A stretch of 34,608 nucleotides of DNA from an uncultured Oceanospirillaceae bacterium (GCA_937138495.1 CAKZPE010000058.1:1-34608); one strand, 5' to 3'; numbered from the stretch's first letter, positions 8,134-17,663 are shown. Numbers and translations are program-made. Notes: generated from the sequence alone by a model not told the origin.

Positions 8134-8358
8134 TCTGGTACTGCTCCCTTAAGAAGGGGCGCTAGCCGACGCCTTTCTCCAAAAAGCATAGACGCAGAAA
8201 AAGACAGTGCATAATAGCTTTCAGACTTTCTGAACAGCGATCAGATAAAACATTAGAGCTTAAGGAGAGTCTTATACCTGACGAAAAATGCCAGTCTGGC
8301 TTTAATTTCCAGCAAGCTACCAGCCTGGAATCTGATGCATAATTCAAACTACAGACAC

Positions 8359-8387
8359 AAAAAAGCCGCTTCAGTGAGCGGCTTTTT
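8359..8387. terminator. Bidirectional intrinsic terminator
   Basis: AAAAAAGCCGCT-TCAGTG-AGCGGCTTTTT: a GC-rich stem flanked by A and T runs, so it can work on both strands. It lies 15 bases past the stop of the minus-strand aminotransferase gene. Confidence 0.88.
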
Positions 8388-8401
8388 CAATCAATACAGG
8401 C

Positions 8402-9361
8402 TTACAGCACGGTGCCGTTTTCCTGCTGGTCTTTTTTCAGCAGTTCGCGGGCCAGCTTAGCCACCGGGCCAGGCTTCCCGTCACCCACAGTCTGGCCACC
8501 CACTTCAACAACAGGCAGAGCATCCAGCGTGGTGCCGATCATGAACACTTCTTTCGCCTTATACAGCTCTTCAGCGCTTTGCTTGGCTTCTTTCATGCCA
8601 GTGATCAGGCCCTGTGCCTGCAATTCGCCAGACAGCTCGTGCAAACGCAGCAGTGTGGTGCCACGAAGGGTGTGATCAAAGCTTGAGTAGATAAGCTCAT
8701 TGGCTTCGTTCAGGTAAACGATGTTCTCAGTCGGGCCTTCACCCAGAAAGCCGTCTTCTGTGATGTTCACAACGAAGTTCAGCTTCTGATCAACGGCTTC
8801 TTTCGCCATCAGCACGTTAGAGATGTAGTTACAGGTTTTAACCTTGGCTAAACCGCCACTCTTGATCGCAACCTGGCTGAACCCGATTTTAGCGCCGTTC
8901 TCATACAGCTCATCCGCCGGATTTTTCAAAGATGATGCAATCAGATACAACTGAGGACCAATAGACGCATACGGGTTTGGCGTAAAGCCACCTGGCCCAC
9001 GGGATGCATACAGACGGAACAGAATGTCCTTCAGACCACTGATTTCAGCCAGTTGCTTACAGATAGCGATCATTTCTTCTTTGGTGTGGCACAGATCCAG
9101 GAAGATATCACCGGCAGAACGTTCCAGACGCGCCAGGTGCTCATCCAGCAGGAAGACTTTACCGTCAACCATTTTAAAGGCTTCAAACACACCGTCACCA
9201 CGGTGTACCAGGTGATCATCCACAGGCACATTCATCAGTTTAGGATCAGTAACAATCCCGGAGAATACACTGGAGTACATAGCATGATAGTCGTTCTGCG
9301 CGGCATACTCCGGGCATGCATTCACTATCTCTGTTACGTCGTTATAAACTGGGTATCCCAT
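8402..9361 (-). CDS. Class IV PLP aminotransferase (D-amino acid / branched-chain type)
   Basis: A 319-residue fold-type IV PLP enzyme. HRGDGVFE at 53-60 is the family's N-terminal signature. The PLP lysine is Lys175 in KTCNYISNVLMAKEA, with the K-x-x-N spacing seen in D-amino acid aminotransferases (IlvE has K-x-x-x-N). The cofactor-phosphate region EDGFLGEGPTENI follows, and GTTLDALPV is near the end. The N-terminus is about 35 residues longer than in short DAAT enzymes. AGGAAG lies five bases before the ATG. It should move an amino group between an amino acid and a 2-oxo acid; D-amino acid, branched-chain and aminodeoxychorismate lyase activities are hard to separate by sequence. It looks monocistronic, ending at the 8359 terminator. 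Confidence 0.85.
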   Translation of the reverse strand: MGYPVYNDVTEIVNACPEYAAQNDYHAMYSSVFSGIVTDPKLMNVPVDDHLVHRGDGVFEAFKMVDGKVFLLDEHLARLERSAGDIFLDLCHTKEEMIAICKQLAEISGLKDILFRLYASRGPGGFTPNPYASIGPQLYLIASSLKNPADELYENGAKIGFSQVAIKSGGLAKVKTCNYISNVLMAKEAVDQKLNFVVNITEDGFLGEGPTENIVYLNEANELIYSSFDHTLRGTTLLRLHELSGELQAQGLITGMKEAKQSAEELYKAKEVFMIGTTLDALPVVEVGGQTVGDGKPGPVAKLARELLKKDQQENGTVL

Positions 9362-9705
9362 AAAGCTTCCTCACATAAACTGATGCACCGGCTCGCCCGG
9401 CAAAACTGATACAGTAAACCGTTAAACAGGCCGTTCATTTTACAGCCAGTTTCAGAAAAACCTATGGTCCAGAAGTGGGATACAGTGACTAAGCAAGAAG
9501 CAGCCTCAGGCCAGACATCTTAACTCATTGAATATATTTATATTTTTTTGAAACAGAAATGATCCCAAAACAATTTTCGGGTTCAGTTCATGGATAAATC
9601 GTTCAGTTTTTATCTATTAATCCGATGAGCTCAGCCCATTTACATATATGGAGAATCGCTCGTTATTCACCTTGATACAGGAAGCGATCTGCCCTTTTCA
9701 CCGGT
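9362..9705. other. Intergenic region, no gene seen
   Basis: 344 bases between the aminotransferase start and the CobW-family stop, both on the minus strand. It must hold the aminotransferase promoter, but I could not pick a convincing -35/-10 pair. The middle (about 9530-9620) is strongly AT-rich. No terminator with a T-tract was seen after the CobW gene. Confidence 0.4.
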
Positions 9706-10617
9706 TTACTCAATACTGCAACAAGGCAAGCTCTCTTTACGCTTACCGATCAGCAGCAACTCATAACCGGTGACTGAAATATCATTGTTGTATTCCGTCA
9801 GCCGCCACTGAGTACCGACCTTTTGCCACAGCCATACTCCGGTTTTATCGGTAAATCTGACCAGACCTTTGCCTCGCAAAATATCGTCAGATAACGTTTC
9901 TGCCCATGCGGTGAAGGTACCAAAGTTCACAGGTTCCGGCGCACTGATAACCTGATTAAACAGCCCATGATTGGTTGCTTCAGCCACAAGGGGGTCAGAT
10001 GCATGTGTTCGGGGAATCAGTCCCAGTAACTGATCAGCATCCACTTTACCCCAGTCGGTATACAGCAAAGGAGCTTCGCTGAGTTGTTCCAGAAAATGAG
10101 TCAGGGTACGGCGTTCAGTATCGCTGAGCAGACCGTACTTGTTGACGATCAGCAGATCCGCAGCCGCAATCTGCTGGTGGATCAGGCTGCCGATGTGCGG
10201 GTCCTGTGCCTGTTGCATCAGCTGCCGCGCATCCAGCATGACCGGATTGCCCCGTGTTTCCAGCCGGGGCTCAATGCGGGCAATATCCTGTATGCGTGCG
10301 GGGTCGGCAATGCCACTGGCTTCAACGATCACATGATCAAAACTTTGCAGGTTATCCAGCACCTGCCCCAGCCCTTTACTGAAGCCTGCTGCCAGGCTGC
10401 AACAGATACAGCCATTGGCCAGCGCAATGGTGTCTCCCTGATGCTCACGAATCAGTTGAGCATCTATATTCAGCGCGCCAAAGTCATTCACTAATACGGC
10501 ATAGCGCTGTTCGGCACTGGCCAGCAAGTGGTTAATCAGGCTGGTTTTACCGGCCCCCAGAAACCCGCCAATTACCGTGAAAGGTACCTGGCTGACAGTC
10601 ACCCTATCAGTGCTCAC
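9706..10617 (-). CDS. CobW/COG0523-family GTPase (putative metallochaperone)
   Basis: A 303-residue G3E P-loop GTPase. The Walker A GGFLGAGKTS is near the N-terminus, and the metal-binding CxCC motif is intact in NGCICCSL. Walker B-like VIVEASGIADP follows, and a CobW C-terminal domain ends the protein (TDKTGVWLWQKVGTQWRL). The guanine-specificity motif, usually NKxD, reads NKYG, so Asp is missing. The GTG at 10617 is chosen because AAGGA stands eight bases upstream; it overlaps the amidohydrolase stop by 11 bases, implying coupling. The frame is open further upstream, but that part overlies the amidohydrolase gene. Family members deliver Zn, Co or Fe to metalloenzymes. As last gene of an operon encoding two presumed metallohydrolases it may load one of them (inference). 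Confidence 0.85.
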   Translation of the reverse strand: MSTDRVTVSQVPFTVIGGFLGAGKTSLINHLLASAEQRYAVLVNDFGALNIDAQLIREHQGDTIALANGCICCSLAAGFSKGLGQVLDNLQSFDHVIVEASGIADPARIQDIARIEPRLETRGNPVMLDARQLMQQAQDPHIGSLIHQQIAAADLLIVNKYGLLSDTERRTLTHFLEQLSEAPLLYTDWGKVDADQLLGLIPRTHASDPLVAEATNHGLFNQVISAPEPVNFGTFTAWAETLSDDILRGKGLVRFTDKTGVWLWQKVGTQWRLTEYNNDISVTGYELLLIGKRKESLPCCSIE

Positions 10618-12265
10618 TGGCCTGTTCCTTCGCCGCCCGGTGCGGCACTCCGGCCAATACCGTCCCCCAGACACTGATATCTTTGATATCCTGCGCAGCC
10701 ACCTTAAGAGGGTCGTCTTCCAGCACCGCAAAGTCGGCAAACTTGCCAACTTCAATGCTGCCAACCAGATGATCCAGTTTTAAGGTATAGGCCGCTCCTA
10801 ACGTCAGTGCATGCAGGGCCTGCGGTACGGTAATTTTCTGTGCTTCTCCAAGAATCATACCGCTGCGGGTGGTTCGGTTAACCGCGCACCAGGCACTGAA
10901 CAGTGGATTAAGCGGTGTCACCGGCGCATCTGAATGAATCGCCAGTGGTACGCCGTGCCGCAGAGCACTGGCGGCAGCATTCATCCGTTTTGCCCGTGCC
11001 GGCCCGACTGTCAGTGCACTGTGCTGATCCCCCCAGTAATAGAGGTGATTGGAAAACAGATTTACGCACAGGCCCAGCCGTGCCATGCGACGGTACTGTG
11101 CTTCACTGGCCATCTGACAGTGCTGCAGTGTATGCCGGTGATCCGCCCGGGGAGCATCCGCCAGTACGTCTTCCAGAATATCCAGCACCAGTTCAGTGGC
11201 CTGATCTCCGTTTACATGAATGTGCAATTGCACACCGGCCTGATGGTATTCACGGATCATTTGCGCCATTAACTGTGGTGGCTGTTTCCAGGCACCGTTG
11301 GCCGCCTGGTTATGGTAGCCGGGCCAGGCCAGCCGGGCGGTAAAGCTCTGAATAGAGCCATCCACAATCAGCTTGCAGCTGCCAAGGTGCAATTTCTCAT
11401 TACAGGCCCGCCGGGCCAGTTGCAGCCGCTCTATACCCTGTTCAATGCTGAGGGTTTCAGCATTCTGTGCCGCATAAAACCGTAACGGGATAGCGTCACT
11501 GGCGGCGGCATCCCGATAACTTTGTAATGATTCATCATCCAGTGAGGCATAGAGTTCACTGGCGGTGGTCACGCCCACATTCGTTGCCAGCCGTGCGTAT
11601 TGTTGCAGTATGTCTAAATCCACTTCGCCAATCAGCGGGTTCCCGACCACCCGCAACACCGCAAACTGGGTAGCCAGATCCCGCAGCTCACCGGTTAAGC
11701 GGCCATTGGCGTCTTTAATCAGCCCTTCCACACTGAGGCTTTCATCCAGATTGGCCATCGCCAGTAAGGCGGAGTTAACGTTGATGACGTGTCCGCTGGC
11801 GTGCATCACCAGTATCGGGCGGGTTTTTGATACCCGATCCAGAGCATGACAGTCCAGCAACTGCCCCTGTTCCGACCAGAAAATCGGGTCATAATGCCAG
11901 GCAATGAGCGGGGTTTTCGGGTCTGTCAGTTTCGCATCTGCAGCCTGTAACCGTACCAGCGCCTGTTGCCGGTTCTGAACACCGGGCCAACACTGCCCTG
12001 CGGGATCATACTGATCATCAAACCCTAAATAGGTATAACGCCAGCTCTCACCACACATGGCGTGGCCGTGTGCTTCCACAAAGCCCGGCAGCAGCACTTT
12101 ATCCGCAAACTGATGATCAACCGGCAGGTTCCAGCCCGCCATTTCTTCAGCCGTGCCCACAGCCAGTATCCGCCCTTCGCGCACTGCTACATGGGTGGCT
12201 TCGGGACAATCCGGATTAAGCGTAAGGATTTTACGCGCTACAAAAATTTTTGCCGTTTCAGACAT
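10607..12265 (-). CDS. YtcJ/AepA-like metal-dependent amidohydrolase
   Basis: A 552-residue Amidohydrolase_3 family member. The metal site is readable: HGH at 66-68 in LPGFVEAHGHAM, HIHVNGDQA in the middle of the barrel, HTLQHCQMAS, and the late Asp in AIHSDAPVTPLNP. The C-terminal GSIEVGKFADFAVLEDDPL is the usual beta-sandwich end. The Met at 12265 is chosen because typical N-terminal sequence (KIFVARKILTLNP) starts just after it; the frame could begin at 12310. These enzymes hydrolyse C-N bonds in amides, N-acyl compounds or cyclic ureides, and are usually cytoplasmic. Here it follows a peptide-type importer and precedes a CobW GTPase, so it probably acts on the imported compound or its product. 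Substrate unknown. Confidence 0.87.
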   Translation of the reverse strand: MSETAKIFVARKILTLNPDCPEATHVAVREGRILAVGTAEEMAGWNLPVDHQFADKVLLPGFVEAHGHAMCGESWRYTYLGFDDQYDPAGQCWPGVQNRQQALVRLQAADAKLTDPKTPLIAWHYDPIFWSEQGQLLDCHALDRVSKTRPILVMHASGHVINVNSALLAMANLDESLSVEGLIKDANGRLTGELRDLATQFAVLRVVGNPLIGEVDLDILQQYARLATNVGVTTASELYASLDDESLQSYRDAAASDAIPLRFYAAQNAETLSIEQGIERLQLARRACNEKLHLGSCKLIVDGSIQSFTARLAWPGYHNQAANGAWKQPPQLMAQMIREYHQAGVQLHIHVNGDQATELVLDILEDVLADAPRADHRHTLQHCQMASEAQYRRMARLGLCVNLFSNHLYYWGDQHSALTVGPARAKRMNAAASALRHGVPLAIHSDAPVTPLNPLFSAWCAVNRTTRSGMILGEAQKITVPQALHALTLGAAYTLKLDHLVGSIEVGKFADFAVLEDDPLKVAAQDIKDISVWGTVLAGVPHRAAKEQASEH

Positions 12266-12309
12266 GCATCTAATCTCGGTATAAAACGCTGGATATCGCT
12301 GTATTGCCA

Positions 12310-12335
12310 CCGGTGAAGCACGGCGGCTTCACCGG
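12310..12335 (-). other. Perfect 10-bp inverted repeat between operon genes
   Basis: CCGGTGAAGC and GCTTCACCGG separated by six bases, just after the ATPase stop. No T-run follows on either strand, so it is more likely an mRNA-stabilising or processing hairpin than a terminator. Confidence 0.55.
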
Positions 12336-12348
12336 CGGAGCGGGTACG

Positions 12349-14100
12349 TTACACAGGATCCGCGTGGATGTTGGCATCCAGCAACTGCCGGGTATAAGCG
12401 TGTTGCGGATCAGCAAAGATGGTTTCGGTCTCACCCTGCTCAACAATGTCACCCATGTTCATAATCAGGGTACGGTCGGCCACATGCCGGACAATATTGA
12501 GGTTATGGGTGATGATCAGAATGGCGATGCCCAGATCTTCCTGCAGCTGGTTCAGCAGGTTCAGGATCTCCCCCTGCACAGATACATCCAGACCGGCAGT
12601 CGGCTCATCCGCCACAATCAGCTTGGGCGACTGCGCCAGTGCCCGGGCTACGCCTACCCGCCGGGCCTGCCCGCCACTCAGTTGGTGCGGATAACGGTCG
12701 GCAAAGTGCAGCGGCAGGCCAACTATTTGTAACAGACGCCGTGCTTCCTGCTCCCGTGAATCAAACGGCAAACCATGAATCACCAGCGGTTCGGTAATCA
12801 GATCCGAGATTTTCATTCGCGGACTGAGCGAACTGATCGGGTCCTGGAACATCATGGCGATGTCCCGCCGGGTTTTTCCCCGCTCCCGGGCAGATAAACT
12901 CAGTAAATCCCGCCCCTGAAAATGAATCGCACCGGACCACGGCTCATTCAGCCCCTGAATGGCCTGAGCTACCGTGGTTTTGCCGCTGCCACTTTCCCCT
13001 ACGATTGCCAGAGTTTCACCCCGGTCCACCGTCAGGCTGACACCTTTAACCGCGTGCAGATACGGGTCTTTATTGCCACTCAGTAATGCGGCTAATTTAC
13101 CCTGCATCGGAAAGCGGATACGCAGCTCATCAATGTCCAGCAGAGGCTGACTCTGTTTGCCAGTGTCGCTGGCAGGCTGTGCCTGTTCAAGCTGGCTGGC
13201 CAGATAACTGCCGGCAGGAATTTCAATCTGTTCCAACCCGTCTGAGTTCATGGTCGGCAAACGCTTACTGCGTTCTTTAATCCGGGCCGGGTCACAGGCC
13301 AGCAACCGTTTGGTATAACTGTGTTGCGGCCGGTTAAACACGTCCCTGGTGGGGCCCTGTTCAACCACATCCCCGTGGTACATCACAACAGTGTAATCAC
13401 ACAGGGTTCCCACCACTCCCAGATGGTGAGAGACGAAAATCATCGAACAGCCAATTTCAGCCTGCAGCTCTTTCAGCAGTTCAATAATCTGTACTTCCAG
13501 GCTGGCATCCAGCGCGGTGGTCGGCTCATCGGCAATCAGTACTTTCGGCCGGGCCATCAGGGCCATAGCGATAGAGATCCGTTGCAGCTGACCGCCGGAA
13601 AATTCATGTGGAAAACGGGGCAAACGCAGCTCAGGGTTAGGAATCCCCACCCGGTCCAGCGCATCAATCGCCCGTTGCCGTTTTTCCTGATAGGGAATGT
13701 CCAGCCGGTACTGAATATCCGTCATTTGCTTTTCAATGCTGAACACCGGGTTGAGGGTGGTCATCGGGTCCTGAAAGACCATGGCAATATCATCCCCAAG
13801 CAGTGCCTGCATTTCCCGGGGGGATTTTGTCAGCAAATCAGCACCGTCCATTTTCGCGGTACCGGATGCCACTATCGCGTTGTCTGCCATTAACTGCGTA
13901 AGGGTATAAATCAGAGTGGACTTACCGCTGCCACTCTCACCAACCACACCCACAATCTGCCCGCGGGGTACGTTCACGCTGACATCTTTCAGGCCGGATA
14001 CCCGCCCGCCGGCCACTTCAAACTGTACGCCCAGGTTGTTAACAGTGATGATGTTATCCTGCTCAGCCTGACCCTTTACCTGTGTCGTATTATGCGTCAT
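12349..14100 (-). CDS. Fused double ATPase of a peptide-type ABC importer (DppD-DppF fusion)
   Basis: 583 residues with two complete nucleotide-binding domains. Domain 1 (about 15-285) has Walker A GESGSGKST, signature FSGGQLQRIS and Walker B VLIADEPTTALD. Domain 2 (about 320-580) has GESGSGKTT, LSGGQARRVG and LIVADEPTAGLD. Each carries the downstream His (FVSHHL, IITHNL) needed for hydrolysis and the C-terminal oligopeptide-permease extension around GPTRDVFNRPQHSYT. Fused DppD-DppF proteins of this kind are known (GsiA/YejF type). It powers import through the two permeases encoded upstream. Its start lies two bases past the DppC-type stop. Confidence 0.93.
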   Translation of the reverse strand: MTHNTTQVKGQAEQDNIITVNNLGVQFEVAGGRVSGLKDVSVNVPRGQIVGVVGESGSGKSTLIYTLTQLMADNAIVASGTAKMDGADLLTKSPREMQALLGDDIAMVFQDPMTTLNPVFSIEKQMTDIQYRLDIPYQEKRQRAIDALDRVGIPNPELRLPRFPHEFSGGQLQRISIAMALMARPKVLIADEPTTALDASLEVQIIELLKELQAEIGCSMIFVSHHLGVVGTLCDYTVVMYHGDVVEQGPTRDVFNRPQHSYTKRLLACDPARIKERSKRLPTMNSDGLEQIEIPAGSYLASQLEQAQPASDTGKQSQPLLDIDELRIRFPMQGKLAALLSGNKDPYLHAVKGVSLTVDRGETLAIVGESGSGKTTVAQAIQGLNEPWSGAIHFQGRDLLSLSARERGKTRRDIAMMFQDPISSLSPRMKISDLITEPLVIHGLPFDSREQEARRLLQIVGLPLHFADRYPHQLSGGQARRVGVARALAQSPKLIVADEPTAGLDVSVQGEILNLLNQLQEDLGIAILIITHNLNIVRHVADRTLIMNMGDIVEQGETETIFADPQHAYTRQLLDANIHADPV

Positions 14101-14102
14101 GG

Positions 14103-15020
14103 CTATACATCCTTACGTAATTTAGGATCAAAAATGTCGCGCAGTGATTCACCCAGGAAGGTAAAGCCCAGCGTGGTAATGATCAGGGGTAATCCACCGG
14201 CAATGATCGGCCAGGGGGTATTACGGATAAACGAGTAGCCATCATTAATGATCGATCCCCAGCTTGGCGTGGGTGGCTGAATACCCAGCCCCAGAAAGCT
14301 CAGCCCGGCTTCGATGGTGATCACAATCGGAATGTCCATACTCGCCAGTATCAGCAACTGACCAATGACGTTCGGCAACATATGGCGGAACAGAATCCGT
14401 GGCATGCTGGCGTTCATCGCCCGCTCCGCCAGAATGAATTCCTGTTGTGCCAGCGCCTGGGTCTGGGTACGGACCACCCGGCCATAAATCGGTATCGAGG
14501 TCACCACGACCACCAGCACAATGGTGCCGATACTCGGTCCGGTCAGGGTCACAACTGCCAGCGCAAAAATAATGGTCGGGAATGAGCGGACCACGTCAAA
14601 CAGGGTCAGGATGATGTTATCCAGCCAGCGTGGACCAAAGCCCGCCAGCAAACCCAGTATAAGACCGAAGCCCAGTGCCAGTGCTATGGAAGACAGCGCT
14701 ACCTGAAGGGCAATCTGACCGCCGTATAACACCCGGGAAAAGGTATCCCGGCCAAGCTGATCGGTGCCCAGCCAGTGTTCAGCACTGGGCGGCTGCAGGC
14801 GGTTGAGTATATCCAGTGCGACCGGATCATACGGGGCAATCACACCGGCAAACAGTGCACTGAATATCACACTGCACACCAGAATAAGGCCGAGCAAACC
14901 CAGCGGTTGTCTGGTCAGACGGCGCAGGGTATCCAGCAGCACTTTCAGGGTGCTGTTTTCGTTCAGCGGCTGTGTGGCTTCAGGCGTTTGTTTATCGCCG
15001 GTTTGAGTAAGCTGATTCAT
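14103..15020 (-). CDS. DppC-type ABC permease
   Basis: A 305-residue inner-membrane permease of the oligopeptide/nickel class. A cytoplasmic N-terminus of about 40 residues precedes six predicted helices. RLQPPSAEHWLGTDQLGRDT at about 81-100 is the DppC/OppC hallmark after helix 1. The EAA loop that docks on the ATPase is in LAERAMNASMPRILFRHMLP. It forms the channel with the DppB-type permease eight bases upstream. The peptide class is clear; the real cargo is not readable from the sequence. Confidence 0.92.
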   Translation of the reverse strand: MNQLTQTGDKQTPEATQPLNENSTLKVLLDTLRRLTRQPLGLLGLILVCSVIFSALFAGVIAPYDPVALDILNRLQPPSAEHWLGTDQLGRDTFSRVLYGGQIALQVALSSIALALGFGLILGLLAGFGPRWLDNIILTLFDVVRSFPTIIFALAVVTLTGPSIGTIVLVVVVTSIPIYGRVVRTQTQALAQQEFILAERAMNASMPRILFRHMLPNVIGQLLILASMDIPIVITIEAGLSFLGLGIQPPTPSWGSIINDGYSFIRNTPWPIIAGGLPLIITTLGFTFLGESLRDIFDPKLRKDV

Positions 15021-15028
15021 ATAACCTC

Positions 15029-15973
15029 CTAGCGGCCAGCACGAATACGCGGGTCTAACAGCGCATTAATAAAGTCAGCCAGGGTTGTGGCTATTACAAA
15101 CAGGCCGGTAGTCACCAGCACTGAGCCCATCACGACCGGATAGTTACGGGTGCTCACCGCATCAAAAATCAGTTTGCCGATCCCGGGACGGGCAAAGACA
15201 ATCTCCGCAAACAGCGAGGCGGATAACAGATAACCGATACCCACACCTAACAGGGTAACCGTCGGTAAAATGGCCAGTCGCAGGGCATAGCGAAAAGTGA
15301 TCCAGCGGGACGGCAAACCAAATGCTTTGGCGGTACGGATATGGTTGCTGCCCATCACTTCCAGCATGGAGGCACGCACCAGCCGGGAGATATATCCCAC
15401 CCAGCCCAGGCCAACAGCAAATGCCGGCAAAATCAGATGTTCCAGCTGACTGAGCAGATCCCCCTGCTCACCGGCACCGATGGCCGGCAACCATTGCAGG
15501 GTGACCGAAAACACCAGCAGGCTATAGATCGCAACCACAAAAGAAGGAATGGCAATGGTGCCCACCGAGACGATGCCAGTCAGGGTATCGAACCAGGTAT
15601 TAGCGTGCAGCGCGGAATAGCAACCCAGTGGAATGCCTACCAGTGCCGCCCAGAATACCGAGGCAAAAATCAGTGCCAGCGTCCAGGGCAGTTGCTCCAG
15701 TACGATGTCAGTCACATCACGCTGACTGAACACATCGTAGCCCAGATCCCCCTGTAAAATATTGGCGAAGAAACTGGCTAACTGCACATAGACCGGCTGA
15801 TCCAGACCCATTTTGATATACAGTGCCGCTTTCATTTCATCTGTGGCCCGCGGGCCCAGAATAATACTTGCCGGATCACCGGGGATCGCGTGGATCATCA
15901 GATACAGCGCGCTGACGGCTAACATCACAATCAGCACCGCTAATCCACAGCGTCTCAGTAGAAATAACCACAT
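15029..15973 (-). CDS. DppB-type ABC permease
   Basis: A 314-residue permease. The first helix (LRRCGLAVLIVMLAVSALYL) leads into HAIPGDPASIILGP, the conserved DppB/OppB motif. The EAA-type loop is LVRASMLEVMGSNHIRTAKA, followed by the last helices and the C-terminal LLDPRIRAGR typical of the family. About six membrane segments. It is the first permease gene of the operon but is separated from the binding-protein gene by a terminator-like hairpin, so transport genes may be expressed below the binding protein. Confidence 0.92.
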   Translation of the reverse strand: MWLFLLRRCGLAVLIVMLAVSALYLMIHAIPGDPASIILGPRATDEMKAALYIKMGLDQPVYVQLASFFANILQGDLGYDVFSQRDVTDIVLEQLPWTLALIFASVFWAALVGIPLGCYSALHANTWFDTLTGIVSVGTIAIPSFVVAIYSLLVFSVTLQWLPAIGAGEQGDLLSQLEHLILPAFAVGLGWVGYISRLVRASMLEVMGSNHIRTAKAFGLPSRWITFRYALRLAILPTVTLLGVGIGYLLSASLFAEIVFARPGIGKLIFDAVSTRNYPVVMGSVLVTTGLFVIATTLADFINALLDPRIRAGR

Positions 15974-16041
15974 AGACTAACCTTCTGTATTTTTTATTAT
16001 TCGTGCCCACAGGGCGGTCGTTCAATACAACACTCAGGCTG

Positions 16042-16076
16042 AAAAAAACCGACAGGCAGCCACCTCCGCCTGCCGG
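16042..16076 (-). terminator. Intra-operon intrinsic terminator after the binding-protein gene
   Basis: On the minus strand a 9-bp stem (CCGGCAGGC / GCCTGTCGG, one G-U pair) is followed at once by seven T residues. This is a textbook intrinsic terminator 16 bases past the binding-protein stop. It probably acts as a partial stop, giving more binding protein than permease. Confidence 0.82.
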
Positions 16077-16091
16077 CTTAAAACAGGCTGA

Positions 16092-17663
16092 TCAGTTGGC
16101 CGGTTTAAAGTGCCGGTACAGTGGGCGGCCATCCGGGCGTAATCCGGCAGACACGTTGTCACGGATCGCCAGAGGTTCAGCTTCGTGGGTGATAAAACGG
16201 TATGAGCCGGACTGTTCCATCAGGTCCTGCATGCGCTGATACATCGCGCCACGCTTTTCCAGATCCAGTTCCGCCTGAGCCTGTTCATTCAGCTGATCAA
16301 ACTCTTCGTTAGAAAAACGCTCCCAGTTCCACTTACCTTTTTGCGAAGTAATGAAGTTTACGGTCGCGTAGTAAGGGTCAGGTACCATGGAGTAACGGTT
16401 CAGAATCAGCTCAATATCCTTCCAGCGCTCACCTGCTTTCTCGGACCCCAGGGTCCAGAAAGAACCGGCTTCATGCTGGTTAATATTCACCTTAATGCCG
16501 ATCTGCGATAACAGCGCCTGAATGATCTGCGCAGTGGTCACGTTAGTGGCCTTGTTAAGCACATCCAGGCTCAGTTCCAGATTGCTCACACCGGCTTCAG
16601 CCAGCAGGGCTTTCGCTTTGGCAATGTCAGCTTCCGGCGCAATCAGAGACTGTGCCCGGTGGCCCAGCAGACCCGGCGCAATAATGCCCGTCGAGGCTTC
16701 GGCTTCACCGAAGTAAGAGGCCTGCAAAATAGACGGCACATCCACCGCATACTGAATCGCCTGACGGACCCGCGGGTCCTGCAGTTTAGGGTTTTCAAAG
16801 TTAATGCCTAACCAGACATAAAACAGCGACGGGAATACCTGTAACTGGCTGTTGTCCGGTGGCGTTTCCCGGTAGCTCTGAACCGAACTCATGCTGATAC
16901 GGGTCACATCCAGATTGCCAGATTCAAAGGCGATTTCAGCGGTCTTCTCATCATCAATCTGGTTGATGTGAATTTCTTTATACGCCGACGGCTCGCCGTA
17001 GTAATCAGGATTACGCTCTAAAATAACTTTTTGCTTCGGACGCCATTCCTTCACGATGTACGGGCCGGAGCTGGCTGGCGGAGAATTCGTAAACTCACCC
17101 ACGGACTCATAGGCTTTCTGAGAAATAATGTTCCCGGCGGCATAGCTCAGCGCCAGATTCCACAATGGCTGATAAGGTTTCTTCAGTACAATCACACCGG
17201 TGTATTTACCGGTTACCTCAACTTCTTCCAGCGCCCCGCCCCAGTCGGCAGCCGCAGCAGGATTCTCACCAAATGCTGCACGTTCAAAAGAGAACTTCAC
17301 GTCCTGGGCGGTCATTTCACCAAAACCGTTGCTGAACTGAATGCCTTCTTTCAGCTTGAATTTAATGTGCGTGGCATCCACCTGTTCGATAGATTCTGCT
17401 GCCTGTAATTCCCATTCCCACTTGTTGCCGGGCTTGAAGTAGATCAGTTTGCTGTAGATAGCCCCCATCACATCTTCATCAACCGCATTCAGATAATTAG
17501 CCGGGTCCAGCGAGGTGATATCCACATAGCTGCGGCTCTGCAGTACTTCATCCGACGCCGCCATGCTAAACGGTACCATCATGTTTAAACCCATCACTGT
17601 ACCGGCCATCAACAGGGTTCTGCGGGACAAGCGCAGCCCTTTCTGAATAGTGTTTATAGCCAT
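16092..17663 (-). CDS. Family 5 periplasmic peptide-binding protein
   Basis: A 523-residue solute-binding protein of the SBP_bac_5 (DppA/OppA) family. The N-terminus RLSRRTLLMAGTVMGLN followed by a SMAAS cleavage region looks like a twin-arginine (Tat) signal, although Sec use is possible. Family landmarks are SYVDITSLDPANYLN, IKFKLKEGIQFSNGFGEMTA at about 94-113, DVKFSFERA, and DPRVRQAIQYAVD further on. It captures the substrate outside the inner membrane and hands it to the DppBC-type permease. GGAG lies nine bases before the ATG. The hairpin at 16042 lies directly behind it. Confidence 0.92.
   Translation of the reverse strand: MAINTIQKGLRLSRRTLLMAGTVMGLNMMVPFSMAASDEVLQSRSYVDITSLDPANYLNAVDEDVMGAIYSKLIYFKPGNKWEWELQAAESIEQVDATHIKFKLKEGIQFSNGFGEMTAQDVKFSFERAAFGENPAAAADWGGALEEVEVTGKYTGVIVLKKPYQPLWNLALSYAAGNIISQKAYESVGEFTNSPPASSGPYIVKEWRPKQKVILERNPDYYGEPSAYKEIHINQIDDEKTAEIAFESGNLDVTRISMSSVQSYRETPPDNSQLQVFPSLFYVWLGINFENPKLQDPRVRQAIQYAVDVPSILQASYFGEAEASTGIIAPGLLGHRAQSLIAPEADIAKAKALLAEAGVSNLELSLDVLNKATNVTTAQIIQALLSQIGIKVNINQHEAGSFWTLGSEKAGERWKDIELILNRYSMVPDPYYATVNFITSQKGKWNWERFSNEEFDQLNEQAQAELDLEKRGAMYQRMQDLMEQSGSYRFITHEAEPLAIRDNVSAGLRPDGRPLYRHFKPAN

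Noticed and set aside
8162..8347. Minus-strand 61-codon frame between the membrane ORF and the aminotransferase terminator
   Set aside because: TTG start, no ribosome-binding site and no recognisable family; the DNA holds inverted CCAG...CTGG words, so it is more likely non-coding.
13321..13893. 190-codon plus-strand frame opposite the ABC ATPase
   Set aside because: Antisense shadow of a well-conserved nucleotide-binding domain.
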